From: Rhizobacter terrae
Lineage (GTDB): Bacteria; Pseudomonadota; Gammaproteobacteria; Burkholderiales; Burkholderiaceae_C
NCBI RefSeq assembly: GCF_003852895.1
Contig: NZ_QUSW01000009.1
Span: 62,001 to 126,000 of the forward strand
Reading direction: 5' to 3'
DNA length: 64,000 nt
Of the stretch, positions 17,426-25,794 are shown in pieces. The notes beneath the pieces were generated by a model. It saw only the letters and a list, made by a program, of their open reading frames with translations. It did not search any database and was not told the DNA's origin. Numbering within the stretch: position 1 is the stretch's first letter; every line of letters starts with the position of its first letter. Made by a program: the position numbers and the translations under genes.

Positions 17426-18538
17426 ATGACATCACTGGACCTCGTCAACGTCGAGAAGAGCTTCGGGCCGATCAAGATCCTGTCGGACATCTCCATCAGC
17501 CTGGAAAAGGGTGAGTTCCTCGTGCTGGTCGGCCCCTCGGGCTGCGGCAAGAGCACGCTCATGAACATCATCGCCGGCCTGGAGGAACCGACTGGCGGCA
17601 ACCTGCGCATGAGCGGACGCGACATCACCCAGCTGTCGCCTGCGGACCGGAACATCTCGATGGTCTTCCAGTCGTATGCGCTGTATCCCAACATGACGGT
17701 GGAGCAGAACATCGAATTCCCACTTCGCATGCGCAAGGTCGGAAAGACCGAGCGGACGGAGCGCGTGAAGTCGGTGTCACGCCTGTTGCAGATCGAGCAC
17801 CTGCTGTCGCGCAAGCCGCGGCAGCTCTCGGGCGGCCAGCGGCAGCGAGTGGCCATTGGCCGTGCGCTGGCGCGAGAGCCACAGCTCTATCTCTTCGACG
17901 AGCCCTTGTCCAACCTGGACGCGCAGTTGCGCGGCGACATGCGCACGGAGATCAAGAAGCTGCATCAACGCCTGGGGGCAACCATCGTCTACGTCACGCA
18001 CGACCAGATCGAGGCGATGACGCTGGCCACGCGGATCGCCGTCATGAAGGGCGGTGTGCTCCAGCAGCTGGGCACACCCCACGAGATCTACAACCGGCCC
18101 GCCAACACCTTCGTCGCCGGCTTCATGGGATCGCCGCGCATGAACCTCGTCGAGGTGAGCGTCGTCGGCGAGCGCGGTCGCTTGGGCCTGGCCATTGCGC
18201 CAGGTGCGCAGGAGGAGGCCGTCATCGCGTTGCCCGAAGCACCATCGGCGCTCGACGACTACCTGGGCAAGTCGGTGATCATGGGCGTGCGACCGGAAGC
18301 GATCAACCTGGCTCACGATTCGATCCCGGTCGGCGACCACGCCCAGGTCCGAGCGAAGGTGGAAGTGATCGAGCCGACCGGAGCAGACACCTTGGCGTCG
18401 CTGTCCATCGGGCAGGCACAGCTCGTGGCCCGGCTGGAACCGGAAGCGCCGATCGAGGTCGGCCAACGCCATCGCTTCCTGGTCGACCGGTCGCGCCTGG
18501 TCTGCTTCGACACTGAAACGGAAGCCCTCATCCCGTGA
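17426..18538 (+). CDS. Sugar ABC transporter ATP-binding protein (MalK/UgpC-like)
   Basis: ATPase of 370 residues that energises import. Walker A GPSGCGKST, Q-loop VFQSYALYP, signature LSGGQRQRVAIGRAL, Walker B LYLFDEPLSNLD and the switch His (VTHDQ) are all present. A C-terminal TOBE/OB-type regulatory domain (VIMGVRPEAINL) marks the MalK class. The stop overlaps the GTG of the GMC oxidoreductase gene (GTGA). Confidence 0.94.
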   Translation: MTSLDLVNVEKSFGPIKILSDISISLEKGEFLVLVGPSGCGKSTLMNIIAGLEEPTGGNLRMSGRDITQLSPADRNISMVFQSYALYPNMTVEQNIEFPLRMRKVGKTERTERVKSVSRLLQIEHLLSRKPRQLSGGQRQRVAIGRALAREPQLYLFDEPLSNLDAQLRGDMRTEIKKLHQRLGATIVYVTHDQIEAMTLATRIAVMKGGVLQQLGTPHEIYNRPANTFVAGFMGSPRMNLVEVSVVGERGRLGLAIAPGAQEEAVIALPEAPSALDDYLGKSVIMGVRPEAINLAHDSIPVGDHAQVRAKVEVIEPTGADTLASLSIGQAQLVARLEPEAPIEVGQRHRFLVDRSRLVCFDTETEALIP

Positions 18539-20067
18539 GCAGTCCGCCGGTCCTCTACTACGACGTCGTGATCATCGGCTCCGGGGTCGGCGGAGGCTGC
18601 GTGGCGACTCAGCTCGCGGGGACGAACCTGCGCACCTGCATCCTCGAGCGCGGCTCGCGCCTGCCAAGGGAAATGGAGAACTGGGACGCCGAGGCCGTCT
18701 TCGTGGACCAGCGCTATCGCACCCACGAACACTGGGAGTTCGACAGCGGCAAATCCCGCCCCGGCCAGTACTACTACGTGGGCGGGTTGACCAAGTTCTT
18801 CGGCGCGGCGATGTTCCGCTTTCGCGTCGAGGACTTCGAGGAGGTGCAGCACGAGGATGGAGTCTCGCCGGCATGGCCGATCCGCTACAGCGACCTCGAA
18901 CCTTGGTATGGCCAGGCCGAACGCCTCTTCGGCGTGCGCGGAGGGCAGGGCGCCGATCCGACGGAGCCGTGGCGAACCACGACCTATCCGTTTCCGCCGA
19001 TTCCCCATGAGCCTGTGCTCGCGTCGATCGAGCAGCGATTGCGCCAGGCGTCGCTGCACCCGTCGCCGATGCCGGCCGCGGTCGACTACGGCAGCGGCGG
19101 CAAGTGCCAGCGCTGCGGCACCTGCGACGCGTTCCCATGTCGCATCGGTGCCAAGGGTGATGCAGAGGTCTGCCTGATCGACCCCGCGCTGCGCCAGCCC
19201 AACGTCAGCTTGCGCACCGGCGTGAAGGTGAACCGGCTGCTCACCGACTCCACCGGGCGAAGGATCGTGGCAGCGGAGGTCGAGGAGGGCGGCGAGGTGC
19301 GGGAGATCCACGCCGAGACCTTCATCCTGGCGGCCGGTGCCGTCAATTCCTCGGTCATCCTGCAGCGTTCCAGTTCGCCGTTGCATTCGAGCGGCCTGGC
19401 CAACAGCAGCGGCGTGGTAGGGCGGCATTTCATGAACCACAACTGCACCGGGTTGATGGCGCTGCACCCGCTGCGAAGCAACCACACCCGGTTCCCCAAG
19501 ACCTTGTCGGTCAACGACTTCTACTTCGGTGACACGAGTGATCCGTCGTTCCCGTACCCCCTGGGCAATCTGCAGCTGCTGGGCAAGCTGTCCGAGCCGA
19601 TGGTGAGAGCTGCGATGCCTTCGTGGATGCCCCGCCAGGTCGGCCGTTGGCTGACCGGCCACAGCGTGGACTGGTATGTGATGTCGGAAGACCTGCCGCA
19701 TCCTGAGTCGACGGTGCGGCTGACCTCCAGTGGCCAGATCAAGGTGCACTGGGAGCGCACCAACCGGCAGGCACACCAGCGTTGGGTGAAGAAGGCAACG
19801 GCCATCTTGAAGAAGATCGGCTATCCGGTCGTTCTGGCACGACCCTTCACCGTCGAGACGCCCTCTCACCAGTGCGGCACTGTGCGCTTTGGAACCGACC
19901 CGGCCGCCTCTGCGCTGGACCCGATGTGCAAAGCATGGGACCACGACAACCTCTACGTGGTGGACGCCAGCTTCTTTCCGTCCTCGGCCGCCCTGAATCC
20001 CGCGTTGACGATCGCGGCGCAGGCCTTGCGTGTGGGGCATCACCTGCGGACCGAGGTGCTCAGATGA
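18535..20067 (+). CDS. GMC-type FAD oxidoreductase with cysteine cluster
   Basis: Flavoprotein oxidising an alcohol or sugar hydroxyl, 510 residues. N-terminal dinucleotide motif DVVIIGSGVGGGCVATQLA and the C-terminal catalytic region (SHQCGTVRFG, then SSAALNPALTIAAQALR with the active-site Asn). A GGKCQRCGTCDAFPC segment near residue 185 resembles the cysteine cluster of sugar dehydrogenases that pass electrons to a cytochrome, but no cytochrome c subunit gene is adjacent. No Tat signal is visible, so it is predicted cytoplasmic. It is translationally coupled to the ATPase and to the following SDR. Confidence 0.87.
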   Translation: MSSPPVLYYDVVIIGSGVGGGCVATQLAGTNLRTCILERGSRLPREMENWDAEAVFVDQRYRTHEHWEFDSGKSRPGQYYYVGGLTKFFGAAMFRFRVEDFEEVQHEDGVSPAWPIRYSDLEPWYGQAERLFGVRGGQGADPTEPWRTTTYPFPPIPHEPVLASIEQRLRQASLHPSPMPAAVDYGSGGKCQRCGTCDAFPCRIGAKGDAEVCLIDPALRQPNVSLRTGVKVNRLLTDSTGRRIVAAEVEEGGEVREIHAETFILAAGAVNSSVILQRSSSPLHSSGLANSSGVVGRHFMNHNCTGLMALHPLRSNHTRFPKTLSVNDFYFGDTSDPSFPYPLGNLQLLGKLSEPMVRAAMPSWMPRQVGRWLTGHSVDWYVMSEDLPHPESTVRLTSSGQIKVHWERTNRQAHQRWVKKATAILKKIGYPVVLARPFTVETPSHQCGTVRFGTDPAASALDPMCKAWDHDNLYVVDASFFPSSAALNPALTIAAQALRVGHHLRTEVLR

Positions 20068-20837
20068 CGCGGTCCACCAAAGGATTGGCGCTGGTCACGG
20101 GCGGTGCCCGGGGAATTGGCGCGGCCATCGCTTGCGAACTGGCGGGGGCTGGCTTTTCCGTGGGCATCCTGGACATCCTCCATCCCGAAGGCGAAGCACT
20201 GGCTGCGCAACTCTCGGCGGACGGCCACAGTGCCCGGTTCTTCCACGCGGACCTGGGGGCCATCGAACACCATGCGCAGGTTCTGGACGCGGCCGTCGCC
20301 TGGGGTGGACCGGTCGTCACGCTGGTGAACAACGCCGGCATTCCCGCATCCGCGCGAGGCGACATGCTGGCCGTGACACCCGAGGCGTTCGACCGGGTCA
20401 TGGACATCAACCTGCGTGGCACCTTCTTCCTGTCGCAGGCCGTGGCCGCACGCATGGGCACCGATGCCAGCAAGGACGGTCCCCGCTCGATAGTCATCGT
20501 GTCATCGGTGAGCGCGGAGCTCGCGTCGCTCGAACGGGCCGAATACTGCATCTCCAAGTCGGCCCTGGCGATGATGGCCAAGCTGTTCGCCTTGCGCCTG
20601 GCGCCCCAGGGCATCGCGGTCTATGAACTGCGGCCCGGCATCATCCGCACGCCCATGACCGAAGGGGTGGCGCGCAAGTACGACGAGGCCATCGCCAACG
20701 GCCTGGTTCCCATGGCGCGCTGGGGAACACCGGCCGACGTGGCCCAGGCCGTCGGTGTGCTGGCCAGCGGCAGCATGTCTTTTGCCACTGGGTCCGTCAT
20801 CCACATGGATGGCGGGCTGTCCATCGGAAAACTATGA
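20064..20837 (+). CDS. Short-chain dehydrogenase/reductase (3-ketoacyl reductase type)
   Basis: NAD(P)-dependent SDR of 257 residues. TGGARGIGAA cofactor loop, NNAG motif, catalytic Ser (IVSSVSAEL) and YCISK, and a C-terminal GSVIHMDGGLSIG typical of FabG-like SDRs. Coupled on both sides by ATGA overlaps. It could reduce or oxidise a keto/hydroxy sugar acid intermediate; the substrate is not predictable. Confidence 0.92.
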   Translation: MTRSTKGLALVTGGARGIGAAIACELAGAGFSVGILDILHPEGEALAAQLSADGHSARFFHADLGAIEHHAQVLDAAVAWGGPVVTLVNNAGIPASARGDMLAVTPEAFDRVMDINLRGTFFLSQAVAARMGTDASKDGPRSIVIVSSVSAELASLERAEYCISKSALAMMAKLFALRLAPQGIAVYELRPGIIRTPMTEGVARKYDEAIANGLVPMARWGTPADVAQAVGVLASGSMSFATGSVIHMDGGLSIGKL

Positions 20838-22447
20838 GTCCAGCAGAGTACGACTATGTGATCGTCGGGGGCGGCTCGGCCGGCTGCGTGTTGGCCAACC
20901 GGCTCAGCGAAGACCCGCAGGCGACGGTGCTCCTGATCGAGGCCGGTGGCTCGGACCGTCACCCGTTCTTCCACATGCCGGCGGGTTTCGCGAAGATGAC
21001 CCGCGGCATCGGCTCCTGGGGTTGGAGCACGGTGCCGCAACAGCATCTGGGCGGCCGCGTGATTCGCTTCACCCAGGCGAAGGTGATCGGCGGCGGGTCG
21101 TCGATCAACGCGCAGATCTACACCCGCGGCGTTGCGGCCGATTTCGACGAGTGGGCGCGGGAGGAGGGTGCCAGCGGCTGGTCGTTCGACGACGTGTTGC
21201 CGTACTTCAAGAAATCCGAAAACAACCAGCGATTCGCCAACGAATACCACAGCTATGGCGGACCGCTGGGCGTGTCCAACCCAATCAGCCCGCTGCCCAT
21301 CTGCGAAGCGTTCTTCCAGGCGGGCCAGGAGCTGGGCATTCCCTTCAATGCAGACTTCAACGGCGCCAGCCAGGCCGGGCTGGGCTACTACCAGCTCACG
21401 CAGTTGAATGCGCGACGCTCGTCAGCAGCCACCGGCTTCCTGCGTCCCGCGATGTCGCGCAAGAACCTCACGGTGTTGATGGCCCGGCAGGTGCTTCGGA
21501 TCAATCTCGAAGGCACACGGGCGACAGGCGTGACCGTTGCTGTCGGTCGCGACACCCGCGTCATCCGCGCGGCGCGCGAGGTGGTGGTGTCGTGCGGCGC
21601 CATCGGCTCGCCGAGGCTGCTGCTGCTGTCGGGCGTCGGGCCTGCGGATGAACTGGAGAAGCTGGGCATCTCCGTCGCGCACCATCTTCCGGGCGTGGGC
21701 AAGAACCTGCAGGATCACCTCGATCTCTTCACGATTGCCGAGTGCACCGGCGACCACACCTACGACAAGTTCAACAAACCGCACCATGCCGCTGTCGCCG
21801 GCTTGCAGTACCTGGTCCTCAAGAAAGGACCGGTGGCGTCGAGCCTGTTCGAGACCGGTGGCTTCTGGTATGCCGAAGGCTCGGGCTCTGACCGATCGCC
21901 CGACATCCAGTTCCACCTCGGCCTGGGCTCAGGCATCGAGGCCGGCATGGCCAAGCTGCGCAATGCCGGCGTGACCTTGAACAGCGCCCTCCTGCGGCCG
22001 CGTTCCCGCGGAACGGTGACGCTGGCGACGGGCGATCCGGCGGCGGCGCCGCTCATCGACCCGAACTACTGGTCGGAAGAGCACGACCGCCGCAAAGCCA
22101 TCGCCGGATTGCAGCTCGCGCGAGACATCATGACCCAGCGTGCCCTGCGCCGGTTCGTCAAGTCCGAGGTGTTGCCTGGCCCCGAGGTGCGCGATGCCGA
22201 TGCGCTCTACCGATATGCCTGTGCCAACGCGAAGACTGACCATCATCCCGTCGGCACATGCCGCATGGGGTCACCCGATCACACCCAGACCGTGGTCGAC
22301 CCGCATCTGCGCGTCTTGGGGCTGAGCGGCCTTCGGGTCGTGGATGCATCCGTCATGCCGCGCGTTCCGTCGTGCAACACCAATGCGCCCACCATCATGG
22401 TGGCAGAGAAGGGCGCCGACCTGATCCGCGCCAGTGCCACCCACTGA
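20834..22447 (+). CDS. GMC oxidoreductase, choline/alcohol dehydrogenase-like
   Basis: FAD alcohol dehydrogenase of 537 residues, BetA-like. DYVIVGGGSAGCVLANRLSE at the N-terminus, GGGSSINAQIYTRG, and the C-terminal catalytic HPVGTCRMG and VVDASVMPRVPSCNTNAPTIMVAEKGADLI are intact. It differs strongly from the GMC enzyme at 18535, so the operon oxidises two alcohol groups or two substrates. Soluble, no signal peptide. Confidence 0.92.
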   Translation: MSPAEYDYVIVGGGSAGCVLANRLSEDPQATVLLIEAGGSDRHPFFHMPAGFAKMTRGIGSWGWSTVPQQHLGGRVIRFTQAKVIGGGSSINAQIYTRGVAADFDEWAREEGASGWSFDDVLPYFKKSENNQRFANEYHSYGGPLGVSNPISPLPICEAFFQAGQELGIPFNADFNGASQAGLGYYQLTQLNARRSSAATGFLRPAMSRKNLTVLMARQVLRINLEGTRATGVTVAVGRDTRVIRAAREVVVSCGAIGSPRLLLLSGVGPADELEKLGISVAHHLPGVGKNLQDHLDLFTIAECTGDHTYDKFNKPHHAAVAGLQYLVLKKGPVASSLFETGGFWYAEGSGSDRSPDIQFHLGLGSGIEAGMAKLRNAGVTLNSALLRPRSRGTVTLATGDPAAAPLIDPNYWSEEHDRRKAIAGLQLARDIMTQRALRRFVKSEVLPGPEVRDADALYRYACANAKTDHHPVGTCRMGSPDHTQTVVDPHLRVLGLSGLRVVDASVMPRVPSCNTNAPTIMVAEKGADLIRASATH

Positions 22448-22456
22448 GACCTTTTC

Positions 22457-23632
22457 ATGAACATCCTCCTTCCGGATGCGCAGGGCTGCCTGCGCATCCA
22501 CGCCCTCAAGCATTCGAGCGTCGAGTTCGCCCGACAGCCTTCTCGCTTCAATCGTGTCGTCTATGCGGCGGCACATGTGGTGGTGAACCCATTGGCCTCG
22601 CGCGATCCCTGGGATTCGCGACCCGTTGTCGACTGGGACGCCACGCTCGCCTTCCGCGACCACCTCTGGTCGCTCGGCCTGGGGGTGGCAGAGGCCATGG
22701 ACACCGCGCAACGCGGCATGGGCGTGCCGTGGGATACGGCCAAGGAGCTGATCGAACGCAGCGTGCGGCACGCCAGGTTCACCGACGGGGCGCGCATCGT
22801 GTGCGGCGCCGGCACCGACCAGTTGCCTGCCGGGCCGGCAAGCCTCGAAGCGATCGAGCGTGCCTACCGGGAACAGTTCGACGTCGTCCAGGGAGCAGGC
22901 AGCCGCGTGATCATGATGGCCAGCCGCGCCTTGGCTGCCAGTGCACAGACGGCCGCGGATTACTTGCGTGTCTATGGCCGCCTGCTGCAGGACGCAGACG
23001 AGCCCGTGATCCTGCATTGGCTGGGGGAGATGTTCGACTCCACCCTCACCGGCTACTGGGGCAGCCGGGACTTGGGCGAGGCACTGGACACGGTGTGCGA
23101 ACTGATCGAGCGACACCGTTCCAAGGTGGATGGCATCAAGGTGTCGCTGCTTGATCCGGCATGGGAAATTGCACTTCGCGAACGCCTGCCTGACGGGGTC
23201 CGAATGTACACCGGCGACGACTTCAACTACGCCGAGTTGATCCAAGGGGACGACCGAGGGCATTCACACGCACTCCTGGGCATCTTCGACCCCATCGCAC
23301 CGGTCGCTGCACAGGCCTTGAGGTCGCTGGCACAGGGCAGGGTGAAGGAATACAGGGAGGCGATGGACCCGACGGTGGACCTGTCGCGCGAATTGTTCCG
23401 CTCGCCCACCCGGCATTACAAGGCAGGGGTCGTCTTTCTTGCCTGGCTGAACGGGCATCAGAACCACTTCAGCATGGCAGGAGGGCTGCAGTCCGCCCGC
23501 GACGTGCTGCACTACGCGCGGGTGTTCGAGCTGGCCGACCGTTGCGGTGCGCTTATCGATCCGGAGCTCGCCGTTCGCCGCATGAAGGCCTTTCTCCAGG
23601 TCAACGCGGGCATCGAGCAGGTCTCGACGTGA
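22457..23632 (+). CDS. DUF993 family protein (dihydrodipicolinate-synthase-like TIM barrel)
   Basis: A 391-residue protein of the DUF993 family, distantly related to class I aldolases of the DHDPS/NAL superfamily. GIKVSLLDP contains Lys228 at the place where these enzymes form a Schiff base, and VILHWLGEMFDSTLTGYWG is a conserved DUF993 stretch. No reaction is established to my knowledge. In this operon a retro-aldol cleavage of a keto sugar or sugar acid to a 2- or 3-carbon piece would fit, and glycerate kinase follows by a GTGA overlap. Confidence 0.85.
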   Translation: MNILLPDAQGCLRIHALKHSSVEFARQPSRFNRVVYAAAHVVVNPLASRDPWDSRPVVDWDATLAFRDHLWSLGLGVAEAMDTAQRGMGVPWDTAKELIERSVRHARFTDGARIVCGAGTDQLPAGPASLEAIERAYREQFDVVQGAGSRVIMMASRALAASAQTAADYLRVYGRLLQDADEPVILHWLGEMFDSTLTGYWGSRDLGEALDTVCELIERHRSKVDGIKVSLLDPAWEIALRERLPDGVRMYTGDDFNYAELIQGDDRGHSHALLGIFDPIAPVAAQALRSLAQGRVKEYREAMDPTVDLSRELFRSPTRHYKAGVVFLAWLNGHQNHFSMAGGLQSARDVLHYARVFELADRCGALIDPELAVRRMKAFLQVNAGIEQVST

Positions 23633-24915
23633 ACCGGGTCAGCTCCCGGGCACCGGATTCGGTGCAACTGCTGTCGAGGTTCTATGACGCCGCGCTTCAG
23701 GCGGCCGACCCGCGTGTGGTGCTGCCCCGCCACCTGCCGCCGCCGCCGTCCGGGCGCTTGCGGGTCGTGGGCGTCGGAAAGGCGGCTGCAGCCATGGCCG
23801 CGGCGGTGGAGGCGCACTATGGCGTCCCTCTGGAAGGCTCGGTCGTGGTGCCGCATGGTGCACAACTGACACTCCAGCACATCGAGGTGCTGTCCGCGCC
23901 GCACCCCATTCCGGACACGTCGAGCGTGGCGGCAGCGCAGAGGTTGCTCTCGCGCGTTGCCGGATTGAATGAGGACGACCTGGTTCTCGCGCTGATTTCA
24001 GGCGGAGGGTCTGCACTGTGTGCGTTGCCGCAGTCCGGCGTGTCGCTGCATGAAAAGCAGGCCCTGACCAGAGCCTTGCTGCTGGGCGGCGCGTCCATCC
24101 ATGAATTGAACATCGTGCGCAAGCACCTGTCCCAGTTCAAGGGAGGCCGCCTGTTGCAGGCCGCACTGCCGGCGCGGGTCCATTCCTTCGTCATCTCGGA
24201 CATCCCGGGAGACGATCTGGGCATGGTGGCGTCGGGCCCGACCTTCGTGGACGCGAGCACCTGTGCAGAGGCACTCGCCGTGCTGGAGAAATACGGCATC
24301 GACATGCCGGAATCGGTGGGGCGGGGGTTGACCACCGGTGCGTTCGAAACGCCGAAGGTGCCACTCAGCGAAATGAACCGGAACCCAAGCGTGATGGTGA
24401 CCTGCGCCATGGACGGCCTGCAGGCCGCCGCTGCCGCCGTGAGGCAGCAAGGCTTCACGGCTCACATCATCTCGGACGCGCTCGAAGGCGAGGCGATCCA
24501 CCTGGCCAAGGCTCACGCGGACATCGCGCTCAAGGTGCAACGCGGGCTGACATTCTCGTCTGCCCCCTGCGTCCTGCTTTCCGGCGGCGAGGCGACGGTG
24601 AAGGTGAGGGGCAAGGGCAAAGGCGGACGGAACACGGAGTTCATCCTGGCGTTGGCGCATGAATTGCGCGGCGCCCGCGGCATCTTCGCGTTGTCCGCCG
24701 GCACGGACGGCCTGGACGGCACCGCCGACGCCGCCGGTGCATGGGCCACGCCCGCGACGCTTGAAGCCGGCGCTTGCCTGGGGTATGAAGCCCCCGACTT
24801 CCTGGCGCGCAACGACAGCTTCACCTACCTCCATGCCTTGGATGCGTGCGTGGTGACAGGGCCGACGCACACCAACATTAACGACTTCCGCGCCGTGCTC
24901 GTGTTGCCGGCGTGA
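23629..24915 (+). CDS. Glycerate 2-kinase (MOFRL family)
   Basis: Phosphorylates D-glycerate to 2-phosphoglycerate, an entry to lower glycolysis. 428 residues from the GTG at 23629, which overlaps the DUF993 stop. MOFRL-family marks: VGVGKAAAAMAAAVE, LISGGGSALC, IVRKHLSQFKGGRL, the C-terminal GGRNTEFILALAHEL and SAGTDGLDGTADAAGAW. It is the last gene of the main operon and implies that glycerate, or a precursor such as tartronate semialdehyde, is a product of the pathway. Confidence 0.93.
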   Translation: MNRVSSRAPDSVQLLSRFYDAALQAADPRVVLPRHLPPPPSGRLRVVGVGKAAAAMAAAVEAHYGVPLEGSVVVPHGAQLTLQHIEVLSAPHPIPDTSSVAAAQRLLSRVAGLNEDDLVLALISGGGSALCALPQSGVSLHEKQALTRALLLGGASIHELNIVRKHLSQFKGGRLLQAALPARVHSFVISDIPGDDLGMVASGPTFVDASTCAEALAVLEKYGIDMPESVGRGLTTGAFETPKVPLSEMNRNPSVMVTCAMDGLQAAAAAVRQQGFTAHIISDALEGEAIHLAKAHADIALKVQRGLTFSSAPCVLLSGGEATVKVRGKGKGGRNTEFILALAHELRGARGIFALSAGTDGLDGTADAAGAWATPATLEAGACLGYEAPDFLARNDSFTYLHALDACVVTGPTHTNINDFRAVLVLPA

Positions 24916-24950
24916 TCCAGGTCACGTCGCGTTCCGCGGGTTGACCCTCG

Positions 24951-25013
24951 TTGCAGCATCGTTGTCGCGGATCATAATTGGAACGTTCCAATATGGTTTG
25001 GAACGAGCGCTCC
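24951..25013 (+). promoter_or_regulatory. LacI-operated promoter of UPF0303 gene
   Basis: TTGCAG (24951-24956) and CATAAT (24973-24978) form a possible promoter with a 16-bp spacer. The palindrome ATTGGAACGTTCCAAT at 24977-24992 overlaps the -10, and a degenerate copy (TTGGAACGAGCGCTCC) follows from 24998. The paired strong-plus-weak arrangement repeats that at 10641-10679. Confidence 0.75.
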
Positions 25014-25051
25014 GAGGGGGGCGCAATCCACGACATCAACGAAAGAGACAC

Positions 25052-25633
25052 ATGCACCTTCGCCTTCTAGCTTTCGCCTACATCGTCGTCACGTTTCTGA
25101 CCTCACCCGCCATGGCGCAATCCACCACCGACAAGCAACGCCTGGCGACAGTCGTGGCAGAAGAGTCCCAACTGGTGTTCGATTCATTCGACCACGCCAC
25201 CGCGCTGAAGCTCGGCATGGCCATGGTCAAGGAAGCGCAGGACACCAAGGCACCGCAGACCGTCTTCGACATCCGCCGCAACGGCCAGATCCTGTTCCGG
25301 GTTTCGCTGGAAGGATCTTCGCCCGACAACGAGCGCTGGGTGAACGCGAAGATCGCCACGACGACGCGCTTCCTGGCCAGCACGGAACGCAAGAAGCTCG
25401 AGTACCGGGCCTTCATGGGCGCGGACTGGCTCAAGTCCTATCCCAATGGCGGCGGTGACGCCGTGCGCTTCTGGAACCTGACGCCCGATGAAGCCGCCGG
25501 ACTGGTAGGCGGCGGTTTTCCCATCGTCGTCAAGGGCTCGGGGTTCGTGGGCACCATCGTGGCCTCCGGCGGACCCGATGGCAGCGACCATGACTTCATT
25601 GTGCAGGTCCTGCGCAAGTTCCTGCGCAAGTGA
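25052..25633 (+). CDS. Secreted UPF0303 / GlcG-HbpS-like protein
   Basis: A 193-residue protein with a signal peptide (LLAFAYIVVTFLTSPAMAQ) and a UPF0303-type domain: LVFDSFDHATALKLGMAMV, DIRRNGQILFRVSLEGSSPDNERWVNAK, and GFVGTIVASGGPDGSDHDFIV at the end. Related domains bind haem or small ligands, or act as accessory proteins; no enzyme activity is assured. I start at 25052 because the longer frame would begin before the operator. It is under the same operator as the catabolic genes. The export signal is unusual for a family whose known members are mostly cytosolic. Confidence 0.75.
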   Translation: MHLRLLAFAYIVVTFLTSPAMAQSTTDKQRLATVVAEESQLVFDSFDHATALKLGMAMVKEAQDTKAPQTVFDIRRNGQILFRVSLEGSSPDNERWVNAKIATTTRFLASTERKKLEYRAFMGADWLKSYPNGGGDAVRFWNLTPDEAAGLVGGGFPIVVKGSGFVGTIVASGGPDGSDHDFIVQVLRKFLRK

Positions 25634-25794
25634 CTGACCCCGCAAGCCGATGTTCATGCGCACCTGGCACTTGCTCCTTCGGCAACTTGGTGCCTTCGAG
25701 GAGCTCATGCTGATCGCACATCGGCAGCCTCCTGCGACACCATCGCGAAGTTGTGCACATCCAGGGTGGGACGCCTCTAGCAAGGAGCATTGCC

